Below are positions 10,574-19,902 of a stretch of DNA of 64,000 bases, in pieces (the stretch's first letter is position 1; each line of letters starts with the position of its first letter). The notes under the pieces were generated by a model. It was not told the DNA's origin. It made no database searches and saw nothing but the letters and a program-made list of their open reading frames with translations. The DNA comes from Rhizobiaceae bacterium (GTDB lineage Bacteria; Pseudomonadota; Alphaproteobacteria; Rhizobiales; Rhizobiaceae). The translations under genes and the position numbers were made by a program. The DNA is taken from NCBI GenBank assembly GCA_027483885.1, contig JAIXTO010000168.1:1-64000 (forward strand). Reading direction: 5' to 3'.

Positions 10574-11719
10574 CTACCTCTGTTGTTGTGTGGCCGCAGC
10601 GTTGCGGCTCCCAAGCGTCTCGCCTTCCCTGCGCGACGCCGGACCAGACGGAGGCTTGCGACGGCCTCTGCTGCCGGTCAAAACCCCATACAGGCCCGGC
10701 ACGAACTGAAGAGCCAGACGGTTGCTGATGATAAGGGCGGCAAAGGTGACGAGGACGGAGGTTATGTAAAAAATCGGATAAAGCTCGGCACCGGCATGGC
10801 GGTTCCACACCATCCACAACAGCACCAGAAGCGGATAATGGGCACAGAATGTCCAGAAACTGAGGCTGCCGGAATTGGCCATGCGCTGGCCGGCACGCGT
10901 GCGGATAAGGGGGGCAGACAGCAGCCAAACGCCGATGGCGCCTAACATTGCCAGCGTATTGCGCAGGATGTTGAGCGTTTCCGGATAGTCCGGCCCGGTG
11001 TTGAAGAGACCGAGTGCCAGGACGGCTGCCAGCACCAGCACCAGCGCTGCAATGGGCAGCGCATACGGGTCGAGATATTTCAGATCGACGCGATAGAGCG
11101 CAAAAAATATCCCCAGGGTGAAACTGAAGAGAATCGACTGCTTCAGCACGATGCCTGAGGTGAGAGCCGGAAAGACGGCAATCGCAAACAGGACGCCGAG
11201 CGTGAGCGCCGGCGCGCGCCGGACAAGAAAAACAAGGACCGGCGACAGCAGGATACACACCATCAGGTCGCGCAGGAAATACAAGGGCAGGTTGATCGGG
11301 AAATCGTTCAGTGCCAATGCGTGGTCCATCCAATCCATGGCGGAAGACGCCTGAAGATCGGGAAAATAACCGATGCCCATGCCGAAACGCTGAATGAGCA
11401 GCACGAAGGCAAGGACCGCGAAATTCCACAGCAGGAAGGGCACCAGAACGGTGCGGGCCTTTGAGACCAGCGTGCGGCGATAATCAAACGTTTCCAGTCC
11501 CTTGTGAAACAGGAGATAGCCTGAAATGGCGCTGAGGCACGGCACGCCGATGCGAAACAGGCTCTCACCCAGGAAAACCCGAAACCAGTCGAAAACTCCG
11601 TTCGGCTCAACGAACGGGCTGGCATCGGCATCATACGGCACGTGAACAAACACGATGCCGCTGATCAGGAGAATACGCATCAGGTTGATGCGGGAGGATA
11701 TGTTCTGATCGACAGGCAT
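10574..11719 (-). CDS. exoH: Acyltransferase 3 family, ExoH-like succinyltransferase (start uncertain; ORF extends to 11845)
   Basis: SSRINLMRILLISGIVFVHVP...GVPCLSAISGYLLF, multi-TM; downstream is exoK. Confidence 0.78.
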   Translation of the reverse strand: MPVDQNISSRINLMRILLISGIVFVHVPYDADASPFVEPNGVFDWFRVFLGESLFRIGVPCLSAISGYLLFHKGLETFDYRRTLVSKARTVLVPFLLWNFAVLAFVLLIQRFGMGIGYFPDLQASSAMDWMDHALALNDFPINLPLYFLRDLMVCILLSPVLVFLVRRAPALTLGVLFAIAVFPALTSGIVLKQSILFSFTLGIFFALYRVDLKYLDPYALPIAALVLVLAAVLALGLFNTGPDYPETLNILRNTLAMLGAIGVWLLSAPLIRTRAGQRMANSGSLSFWTFCAHYPLLVLLWMVWNRHAGAELYPIFYITSVLVTFAALIISNRLALQFVPGLYGVLTGSRGRRKPPSGPASRREGETLGSRNAAATQQQR

Positions 11720-12401
11720 ATCTATGACCCCTCTTGGGTTGCGCCTCCCCCGCAACCGAATTTCAACCAGAGCAGACGTCGGCCCTTCAAGCCAAAGCAT
11801 GCTGCCCAGTTTCGGGGAAAATGTGGCAGTGCAGCAAAAACTCAAGACGGGAATGCCCTCCTGATGGCGGTGAACTGCGTTGACCCTTTAAAAATTACGC
11901 CTGCGCGCCGGCAAAAAGCCTGAAATCCAAGGGTAATCCGGCGTGGGCTGAGACCATTCCTCCTGTTCCATTTTTCGACACAAGCATCGTCATAAAACCG
12001 ATCTCGTGACAGATTACCGTTGTAAGTCTCAAAGACCACCGCAAATTACGGCATAAATGTGGCAAAAATGCTACGTGATCGCGGCATCGGCGTTTTCGTG
12101 GCCAGATCTCGTCCGAAATTGACACGCATGAATGAAAATGAAACACATTGGCTGAACTGAAAATGCCGAACATCACTGTCTTCTTCCGCCCCTCTTGCCG
12201 CAGTGCAAAAAACGGACAAATTTCAGCCTGAAAGAATAGGCTTTCTGGCGCGGGGATGAGGCACGCGAGAGGCTCGATGCATCATGCGGGTGTCTTCTTC
12301 TGCCGGCTGTTGCGGCAGAAAAGCGCGCATGCGGCGCCGCTTAACCGGAGCTTCCTGGCACAAGCCGGGCTGTCTCATGTCTTTTGAAAGCAGGGCAAAT
12401 C

Positions 12402-13367
12402 ATGGCGACCTTCACGGTGATCATTCCGTTCTACCAGAAAGAAGCAGGCGTCCTGATGCGCGCCCTGCGGTCCATTTTTGTGCAGACCTATACGGATTTC
12501 GATATCATCGTGGTCGATGATGAATCCCCCTATCCTGGCGAACAGGAACTGGAGGGATTAAGCGCTCTCGAGCGGGAGCGGATCACGCTGATCAAACAGC
12601 CGAACGGCGGACCGGGCGGCGCCCGCAACACCGGGCTCGACAACATCCCGGCCTCCACGCAATTTGCCGCCTTCCTCGATTCCGACGACATCTGGCTGCC
12701 GACGCATCTGGAAAATGCCCATAAGGCCCTCACTGGCCTTGGCGCCGATTGCTACTGGGCCTCGATGCAGGCGGACGAGGATTTTTATTACCATTTCGGC
12801 ATGTCGAAACTTCAGGAAGAAGCCGGTGCGCACCCGGTAATGGAAAAGCCGCTGGTGCTGGAAGTGCCGGATCTCGCCAGCACCATGCTGAAGAACTGGA
12901 GCTTCCTGCACCTCTCCTGCATGGTGATCGGCCGCCAGATTTTCGAGACCGTGCGGTTCGATCCGGTGCTGCGGCTGGCGGCGGAGGACGTGCTGTTCTT
13001 CTGCGACTGCATTCTGGCGGCAAAACGTCCGGTGCTTTGCGACGATGCCGGCGCGGGACGCGGGCGCGGCATCAACATCTTCCACAGCATCGACAACCAG
13101 TCGCCGCAGTTCCTGCGCCAGCAGTTCAACACCTGGGTGGCGCTCGACCGGCTGGAACAGCGCTTTTCAAGGCGTCCGAACGATGTCGCCTCGATCGCGT
13201 CCTATAAAAACACTGCGCGCCGCCAGGCGCTATGGAGCCAGGCCGGGCTCGTGCGGCGCCGCAAGGTGCCGGATCTTTCGACGCTCGCCCGCTGGGCCTG
13301 GCGCGACCCGGCACTTCTGAAGACGGTGCTGGAGCTTGGCACCGGAAAACTGAAAGGCGCGCGCTGA
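12402..13367 (+). CDS. exoW: GT2 glycosyltransferase, ExoW-like
   Basis: MATFTVIIPFYQKEAGVLMRALRSIFVQTYTDFDIIVVDDESPYPGEQEL; start refined from ORF 12384. Confidence 0.72.
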   Translation: MATFTVIIPFYQKEAGVLMRALRSIFVQTYTDFDIIVVDDESPYPGEQELEGLSALERERITLIKQPNGGPGGARNTGLDNIPASTQFAAFLDSDDIWLPTHLENAHKALTGLGADCYWASMQADEDFYYHFGMSKLQEEAGAHPVMEKPLVLEVPDLASTMLKNWSFLHLSCMVIGRQIFETVRFDPVLRLAAEDVLFFCDCILAAKRPVLCDDAGAGRGRGINIFHSIDNQSPQFLRQQFNTWVALDRLEQRFSRRPNDVASIASYKNTARRQALWSQAGLVRRRKVPDLSTLARWAWRDPALLKTVLELGTGKLKGAR

Positions 13368-13413
13368 TGGGCCGCCTTCCCCTTTCACCCGAACGGACCC
13401 CGAGGACCGCAAC

Positions 13414-14385
13414 ATGAAGCCTTACTTCTGGGAATCCCATCACGGCAATTTCGGTGATGACCTGAACCTCTGGCTGTGGGATTTCCTGCTGCCCGGCCTG
13501 CGTGACACCCATCCGGACACGTTGCTGGTGGGCGTTGGAACCGTGCTGAACCCCGTCCTTCTGCCGACAGGGATCCGCAAGCTGGTGATCGGCAGCGGTT
13601 ATGGTTATGGCACCCCGCCCGATATCTCCAACCCCGCCGAATGGGACGTGCGCTGTGTGCGCGGGCCGCTGACAGCCGCAAAGCTTGGCCTTTCCCCTGA
13701 GATGGGCATCATCGACCCCGCCGTCATGGTCACCGACATGCCGGAATTCCAGAACCTGCCGAAAAAGTTCAAGAAAACCTTCATCCCGCATTGGGAATCG
13801 GCGGAGTTCGGCATCTGGCAGAATGTCTGCGAGCCGGCGGGCCTGACCTATCTCGACCCGCGCGGCGAAGCCAAGGACGTGATTGCCAAAATCGCGCAGT
13901 CGGAACTGATCGTGGCCGAATCCATGCATGGCGCGATCCTTGCGGATGCGTTTCGCGTGCCGTGGATTGCCGTCAGCACCTCGCGCTCCATCAACAGCTT
14001 CAAGTGGACGGATTGGGCAAACACCGTCGGCGCCACCTATGCGCCGCGTTATGTGCCGGTCTCGACGCGTGCCGAAGCTGTGCAGAAGCAATCCCGTTTC
14101 TGGGGCCTAAAGTTCCCGGCCGGCGAACATTCCCCGGAGACAACGGCCATGCCGGCTGCGACCGAGACCGCAACGCTGGAACAGCCGAAAACGGCCGCAC
14201 CGCAGGGCGCTAAAACCATGCTGCGCACGGCTGCCAAGCAGATGCTGGCCGCGCCTTCAACGCTTGCGCTCTGGCAGGCAAGTCGGGCTGAACCGCAGCT
14301 TTCACCGGATGGGCGGCTGGAGGAACGCAAGGCGCGTTTTTGCGACGTCCTCGATGGCGTCCGGCGCGACTACCTGTCGGCTTAG
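13414..14385 (+). CDS. exoV: Polysaccharide pyruvyl transferase family protein, ExoV-like
   Basis: MKPYFWESHHGNFGDDLNLWLWDFLLPGL...GVGTVLN...VRGPLTA...ESMHGAILADAFRVPW. Confidence 0.85.
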   Translation: MKPYFWESHHGNFGDDLNLWLWDFLLPGLRDTHPDTLLVGVGTVLNPVLLPTGIRKLVIGSGYGYGTPPDISNPAEWDVRCVRGPLTAAKLGLSPEMGIIDPAVMVTDMPEFQNLPKKFKKTFIPHWESAEFGIWQNVCEPAGLTYLDPRGEAKDVIAKIAQSELIVAESMHGAILADAFRVPWIAVSTSRSINSFKWTDWANTVGATYAPRYVPVSTRAEAVQKQSRFWGLKFPAGEHSPETTAMPAATETATLEQPKTAAPQGAKTMLRTAAKQMLAAPSTLALWQASRAEPQLSPDGRLEERKARFCDVLDGVRRDYLSA

Positions 14386-14403
14386 ACGTTCGATGAACCA
14401 GCA

Positions 14404-14432
14404 CCGGCGGCGCATCCTTGGGACGCCGCCGG
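14404..14432. terminator. Hairpin between convergent exoV and exoU (possible bidirectional terminator)
   Basis: Perfect 9-bp stem ccggcggcg / cgccgccgg, 11-nt loop, lying between the two stop codons; no clear U tract. Confidence 0.5.
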
Positions 14433-14437
14433 ACACC

Positions 14438-15454
14438 TTAGCGCTGGGCGACGGGCACGCCCGGTAGCAGGTAACGCAGCTTGCCGGGCGGCACCGGTGG
14501 CTGGTTTTGCCGGCCCTTGCCGGCCCGGGCCTCGAGCTTGTCAGCGAGCACGCCTGAAATCACGGCCGGCGCTGAAGACGGATGCGTCAGCAGATGGCGG
14601 ATGGCCGACGCCTTGCCCTCGCGCGCCTTCAGATCAAGGATGTGGCGTAGATCATAACGCGCCTTGATGTGGCGCTCGTGGCGGCGCACGACACGCGCTT
14701 CCTCAGGCTTCAACAGACCGGGCTTCAGGCGAACCGTCCGCTCGGCCTCGTAGAGCCGGCGCAGGTCGTCTGTGCGGTGCGCGCCGCTCAAGGAGTTTGC
14801 TCGCACCACAGCGCCATAACCGCAATGATCGATCACCTTGTAGCGGGCGCCATGGGCAAGGGCGCGAAGATAAAGATCGTAATCCTCACCAAGCCGCAGA
14901 TCCTCGTTATAACGCAGGCTGTGAGAGCGCATGAATTCACGGCGGATCACCGGTTTCAAAAAACCGATCTCGCCGCGTTTGACGCCGCGTTTGGAAATAT
15001 TGCCCTCGACGAAATCGATCAGCGACAATTGTCGCGTACGCGCCTGGAACCGCTCGGGTTCGATGGCAAGCGAGGGATCGTGGTGGATGAAGCCGATATT
15101 GTCGGCGATCAGGTCCCAGTCTGCTTCCGCCTGCATGGCGGCAAAACGTCCGGGAAAGAAGAAATCATCCGCATCCAGAATGCCGATCAGCGGAGAGGTG
15201 GAGATATCGATGGCGTGGTTGCGCGCGGCCGATGGGCCGCGATTTTTATCGAAACGGGCAATGACGAGCCGCCCGCTTCCATCATCGGCCGAACGGGCGG
15301 CAGCGTCCGTTGCGTCCGACGAGCCATCATCGACCACGACCACTTCGCCGACCGCCGGCTCCCGCAGCGCAGACGCAATCGCCTTGCCGATCGTATCGGC
15401 GGCATCCTTGGCCGCGATGATGACGCAGACCTTGTCGGTGAGGTTGATGGCCAT
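14438..15454 (-). CDS. exoU: GT2 glycosyltransferase, ExoU-like
   Basis: VCVIIAAKDAADTIGKAIASALREPAVGEVVVVDDGSSDATDAAAR...GPSAARNHAID...GILDADDFFFPGR; position between exoV and exoX. Confidence 0.68.
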   Translation of the reverse strand: MAINLTDKVCVIIAAKDAADTIGKAIASALREPAVGEVVVVDDGSSDATDAAARSADDGSGRLVIARFDKNRGPSAARNHAIDISTSPLIGILDADDFFFPGRFAAMQAEADWDLIADNIGFIHHDPSLAIEPERFQARTRQLSLIDFVEGNISKRGVKRGEIGFLKPVIRREFMRSHSLRYNEDLRLGEDYDLYLRALAHGARYKVIDHCGYGAVVRANSLSGAHRTDDLRRLYEAERTVRLKPGLLKPEEARVVRRHERHIKARYDLRHILDLKAREGKASAIRHLLTHPSSAPAVISGVLADKLEARAGKGRQNQPPVPPGKLRYLLPGVPVAQR

Positions 15455-15552
15455 GGCAGTCTCCGTTGCGATCGATCGCTCGATACGAAACTAGGATATT
15501 TGCCAGGATATGGAAGCACCTGCAGCAAAATTGCGGCGGCTGAGACCTGAAC

Positions 15553-15840
15553 CTACCGATCGCTGACCTTCAAGTGCGGGGCCGCAGTGCCCATGTCGCC
15601 GGACAGTCCATTTTCACCACTGTGCGCGACATTGCCGCTTTCCGCCGCCTTGCGCACACGCGCCGCACGTTCGCGCGAGACCAGAAACAGGATGCACACG
15701 AAGTAACCGGCCTGGAGAAGGATCGCGCAGAGAATTGTTTGCCACAAGGTCGCAACAGCAGAGCCCTGCAGGAAGTAGGTGGCAACGGCAAACACGACCA
15801 GCACGATCGACATGCTGGCAATGACACGTGGTCCATACAT
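15553..15840 (-). CDS. exoX: Small membrane protein, ExoX/exopolysaccharide production repressor-like
   Basis: 95 aa: MYGPRVIASMSIVLVVFAVATYFLQGSAVATLWQTILCAILLQAGYFVCILFLVSRERAARVRK...; sits next to exoY as in known exo clusters. Confidence 0.68.
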   Translation of the reverse strand: MYGPRVIASMSIVLVVFAVATYFLQGSAVATLWQTILCAILLQAGYFVCILFLVSRERAARVRKAAESGNVAHSGENGLSGDMGTAAPHLKVSDR

Positions 15841-16413
15841 GATACCAACCTCCCGGCACTTGGTTTCGCGTCGTAACCGCGTCACCATTTCTGCTTGTCC
15901 GGTCCGAATTATAGCAAAACAGGGACCAAGCGTTATCACATGTCTGTGGGCGTCTTCCATGAATATTTGGTAATGACTTCGTGGAGCGCCCTTGCGAGCT
16001 TATGCCCGATTCCTGCCGCATTAAACCATCCAGCGGCTCCGGCAGGCCCGTTTCAATCGGTTGACACCGCTTTTCCGATCAAAATTTGTTACACAGAAAC
16101 GAAAGCCGGCGAATGCCTCATTGCGATGCAACATAAACATTGCGCTGCACAAAAATGAGCGGCTGACAGTTATTCCGCAGGCTGAATCGGACATGACAAG
16201 GAAACATCCCCCAGCGGCGGCCAAGTCGCTCACCTGATCAGCTGAGATAGTCCCCGCCCTCGGAGCCGGAAAGACTACACGCGCCCGAAACAGGACAGTA
16301 GATCTTTGAATTCAGGGGAATCTTCATTCGGCATCGGCAAAGCATCGCCCCGCTTTGGGACATGCATTACCCCAAAATGGCACAGCCTGCGGCGCTCGCC
16401 ATAAAAAAATAAC

Positions 16414-16428
16414 TGGAAACAAATTCCA
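16414..16428. promoter_or_regulatory. Inverted repeat TGGAA-N5-TTCCA upstream of exoY
   Basis: tggaa acaaa ttcca in an AT-rich patch about 85 bp upstream of the exoY ATG. Confidence 0.3.
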
Positions 16429-16511
16429 AACACACAATTATTGTCTCATCCGACGGCACATGATGCGCCGCAATGGCACCGACCACTCGCACCACCAATG
16501 GAGTTCTCTCT

Positions 16512-17192
16512 ATGAAGTCCGCGACACGATCGGCAATTTCGCCGCTTACCGCACCTGACGACACGCACTTCGCCTTTCCCACAGGCGGCGTCGCCAAACG
16601 CGCTTTCGACCTCACCACGGCAATGGTTGCCCTGGTGGTGTTCAGCCCGCTCTTCCTGATGATCATGGCGCTCGTCAAGTTCACCGATGGCGGCCGGGTT
16701 TTTTATGGCCACACTCGCGTGGGTCACAATGGCCGCAGCTTCAAATGCCTCAAGTTCCGCACCATGGTGATGAACGGCGACGAGGTGCTGCGCAAATACC
16801 TGCACAACAACCCTGAAGCGGCCGCCGAGTGGCGGGCCACCCGCAAGCTGAAGGATGATCCGCGCGTCACGGCGGTCGGCGCCGTCCTGCGCAAGCTCAG
16901 CCTTGATGAACTGCCGCAGCTGTTCAACGTTATCCGTGGCGAGATGAGCATCGTTGGACCGCGCCCGGTTGTTGATGAAGAACTGACGCTCTACGACAAT
17001 TTTGCCGTCTTTTATCTGCGCACACGCCCGGGCCTTACCGGTCTCTGGCAGATCAGCGGCCGCAATGACGTTTCTTATGAAAGCCGTATCGCCTTCGATA
17101 CGCACTATGTCCAGAACTGGTCGTTGATGCGCGACATGTCGATCATCCTGAAGACCATCCCCGCCGTCTGCATGTCGCGCGGAAGTTACTGA
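16512..17192 (+). CDS. exoY: Undecaprenyl-phosphate galactosephosphotransferase (ExoY)
   Basis: Bacterial sugar transferase: KFTDGGRVFYGHTRVGHNGRSFKCLKFRTMV...LRKLSLDELPQLFNVIRGEMSIVGPRP...RPGLTGLWQISGRND. Confidence 0.93.
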   Translation: MKSATRSAISPLTAPDDTHFAFPTGGVAKRAFDLTTAMVALVVFSPLFLMIMALVKFTDGGRVFYGHTRVGHNGRSFKCLKFRTMVMNGDEVLRKYLHNNPEAAAEWRATRKLKDDPRVTAVGAVLRKLSLDELPQLFNVIRGEMSIVGPRPVVDEELTLYDNFAVFYLRTRPGLTGLWQISGRNDVSYESRIAFDTHYVQNWSLMRDMSIILKTIPAVCMSRGSY

Positions 17193-17295
17193 TCTCATCC
17201 GGTACATTCCGGCCGCGTCTGGTTCAAACCACGCGGTCCGTATCCTCCTCTGTTCCAATGAACGGCGGGCGACGTCGAATTTTATTCGGCGTCAT

Positions 17296-18588
17296 TTGTC
17301 CGCCATCAACCAGGGATATTCAATGCTGGTGAAACCACGCTCGACGCAGAAAACCGGTTCCCGACGCCTCATCGCCTGCCTCATGGCCGGCATGACGGTG
17401 ATGATGGCCGGCGGGGCCATGGCAGACGAGCAGGCCTACAAGCTTGGCGTGATGGACAAGCTGCGCATCCGCGTTGCCGAATGGCAGCCTGCCGAAGGTG
17501 TCGTCAAAAGCTGGGATGCGCTGAGCGGCGATTACAGCATCGGCGCTTCGGGCGCCCTGTCCTTGCCCTTCATCGGAAACCTGGATGCCGCAGGGCGCAC
17601 GCCGGCCGAGGTGGCGACCGAAATCGGCGCCAAGTTGCAACAGCAGTTCGCCCTGCGCAACCTGCCCTCCGCATCGGTCGAAGTGGCCGAGTTCCGGCCG
17701 GTTTTCCTGTCCGGAGACGTGCAGACGCCGGGCGAATATCCGTATTCGCCAAACCTCACCGTGCTGAAGGCGATCAGCCTTGGCGGCGGCTTGCGCCGCT
17801 CCGACAGCGGGCAGCGGTTTGCCCGCGATTTCATCAATGCAAAGGGCGATCTTGCCGTTTATGACAGCCAGCGGGCGCGGCTGATTGCCCGTCACGCCCG
17901 GCTGGAAGCCGAAATGTCCGGCGCAGACGAGATCAAGATGCCGGCGGAACTGGAAAAGGTTCAGAACGCTGCAGAGTTGATCCGCAGCGAAACGGCGCTG
18001 ATGAAACAGCGCCGTGACCGGTACGAGTTGCAGCTGAAGGCGCTGGCAGACCTGAAGGCCTTGTTGCAGAGCGAGGTGGAATCCCTGCAGCGCAAGACCG
18101 AGACCCAGACCCGCCAGCTGGATATTGCAGAAAAGGACCGCGAAAAGATCAGCCGCCTCAGCGATCAGGGACTGGCGCTCAGTTCCCGGATGCTCTCCAG
18201 CGAGGAGCGCGCCGCCGAGGTGCAGTCGACCCTTCTCGACATCGACACCAATTCGCTGCGGGCCAAGCAGCAGATCAGCCAGGCCGACCAGGACGAGATC
18301 AACCTGCGCAATGACTGGGAGGCGCAGCGCGCCAAGGACATGCAGGACACCGAAGCCGAAATGGAAAAGCTGAACCTGCAGATCGGCACCAACCAGCAGC
18401 TGGTGGCGGAAGCGCTGGCACAGTCTGCCGAAGCGTTGAAGTTCGATCCGCACGGGACGGCCGCCAACATCCGCTATTCGATCGTGCGCGATGAAGGCAC
18501 CGGCCCGAAGGAAATTGCCGCCGACGAAACGATGAAGCTGCAACCCGGTGACGTGATTAAGGTTACCTCCGAACTGCTGATGCAGTAA
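17296..18588 (+). CDS. exoF: Polysaccharide export (OPX/Wza-type) periplasmic protein with coiled coil, ExoF-like
   Basis: YKLGVMDKLRIRVAEWQPAEG...ALSGDYSIGASGALSLPFIG...VFLSGDVQTPGEYPYSPNLTVLKAISLGGG; downstream of exoY. Confidence 0.88.
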   Translation: MSAINQGYSMLVKPRSTQKTGSRRLIACLMAGMTVMMAGGAMADEQAYKLGVMDKLRIRVAEWQPAEGVVKSWDALSGDYSIGASGALSLPFIGNLDAAGRTPAEVATEIGAKLQQQFALRNLPSASVEVAEFRPVFLSGDVQTPGEYPYSPNLTVLKAISLGGGLRRSDSGQRFARDFINAKGDLAVYDSQRARLIARHARLEAEMSGADEIKMPAELEKVQNAAELIRSETALMKQRRDRYELQLKALADLKALLQSEVESLQRKTETQTRQLDIAEKDREKISRLSDQGLALSSRMLSSEERAAEVQSTLLDIDTNSLRAKQQISQADQDEINLRNDWEAQRAKDMQDTEAEMEKLNLQIGTNQQLVAEALAQSAEALKFDPHGTAANIRYSIVRDEGTGPKEIAADETMKLQPGDVIKVTSELLMQ

Positions 18589-18593
18589 CGCCC

Positions 18594-19865
18594 ATGAAGA
18601 TAGCCAAGGCCACCCTGATAGAACCGGACGAGAACGCGCTGTACGGCACGGCGGCAGTGATGCTGTCGCTGTTCGTCTTTGCCTATTCGAGCCGGTTCGG
18701 CCAGGTGTCGATCCTTGGCTATTACGCCGTCTGGCTGCCGCTGGTGATGCTCGACTACAAGCGCGTGCTGGGAAACCCGGCGCGTTCGTTCTGGATTTTT
18801 GCCTTTTCCGGCTTCTGCTTCCTGTCGGTATTCTGGTCACCGGCGCCGGGTGTTTCGCTGCGCACGGCCATCCAGTATCTGACCCACATCATCTGCGCGC
18901 TCATTGCCATGCGCACGCTGAGTGTGAAGACGCTCGTGCGCGGCGTGATTGCCGGCTGCGCCGTGGTGCTCGCCTATTCCATGCTGTTCGGCGTCTACCA
19001 TTTCGATCCGCTCGATGGCACCTACAGCTTTGTCGGCGCGTTCGCCTCGAAAAACCAGCTGGGCTTTTATGCCTCGCTCGGCCTTTATTTCGCCTATGCC
19101 GGCATCATGCTGATGGGCATGCGCCGGTTATGGCTCGTGGCATGCGGCGGCACGGCGCTGCTGTCGGCCTATTGCCTGCTTGCGTCGCAATCGGCCACAT
19201 CCGTTCTGACCACGCTTGTCATCATCGCCGCCTGCTGCGGACTGCAGGTGCTTGCGCTGCTGGCACCCACCACTCGCAAGATCGTTTTTGCCAGCGGCAT
19301 CATTTTGGCCGTGATCGGCGTCAATGCGGCACTCACCATGGGCGCCATGGATGCGGTGCTTGGCATTTTCGGCAAGGATTCGACGCTGACAGGCCGCACC
19401 TATCTCTGGCAGCAGGGAATTGAAGCGGCCCGCCAGTCTCCCGTCATTGGCCTCGGATACCAGGGTTATTGGGTGCAGGGTTTTCCGGAAGCCGAACGGT
19501 TGTGGGAAGAGTTCTACATCGGCTCGCGCAGCGGCTTCCATTTCCACAACACCTATATCGAGACCATGGTGGAAACCGGCGTCATCGGCACAGCGCTCTT
19601 GTCGCTCACGCTTCTGGCCGGCTTTTTCGGCCATCTGAAGCGGCTGCTGCATGACAACCGCAACCCCGACGCCCTGGTGCTGTTTGGGTTGCTGGCGCTG
19701 CTTCTGGTGCGCTCCTTCGTGGAGATCGACATCATGCATCCCTATCATGTCGGCTCCTTCCTGTTTTATTTCGCCGTCGGGCGGCTGACGCTTCGGCCCC
19801 TTGCGGCGCCTCTTCCTTTCGAGCGGGCATTCATGCTGCCTGAGCGGCGGGCGCATCTTGCATGA
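18594..19865 (+). CDS. exoQ: O-antigen ligase/Wzy-type polymerase, ExoQ-like
   Basis: Multi-TM; FWSPAPGVSLRTAIQYLTHIICA...GAFASKNQLGFYASLGLYF...FHFHNTYIETMVETG. Confidence 0.85.
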   Translation: MKIAKATLIEPDENALYGTAAVMLSLFVFAYSSRFGQVSILGYYAVWLPLVMLDYKRVLGNPARSFWIFAFSGFCFLSVFWSPAPGVSLRTAIQYLTHIICALIAMRTLSVKTLVRGVIAGCAVVLAYSMLFGVYHFDPLDGTYSFVGAFASKNQLGFYASLGLYFAYAGIMLMGMRRLWLVACGGTALLSAYCLLASQSATSVLTTLVIIAACCGLQVLALLAPTTRKIVFASGIILAVIGVNAALTMGAMDAVLGIFGKDSTLTGRTYLWQQGIEAARQSPVIGLGYQGYWVQGFPEAERLWEEFYIGSRSGFHFHNTYIETMVETGVIGTALLSLTLLAGFFGHLKRLLHDNRNPDALVLFGLLALLLVRSFVEIDIMHPYHVGSFLFYFAVGRLTLRPLAAPLPFERAFMLPERRAHLA

Positions 19866-19902
19866 CGCAGACAAGAGACGAACGACCGCAGAGGAAAAGG
19901 CC

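Noticed and set aside
10167-11429. 420-aa minus-strand ORF overlapping exoK and exoH in another frame
   Set aside because: Contains out-of-frame translations of exoK and exoH; no domain; both overlapped genes are well supported.
17320-18840. 506-aa minus-strand ORF antisense to exoF/exoQ
   Set aside because: Shadow ORF opposite exoF, which has clear polysaccharide-export motifs.
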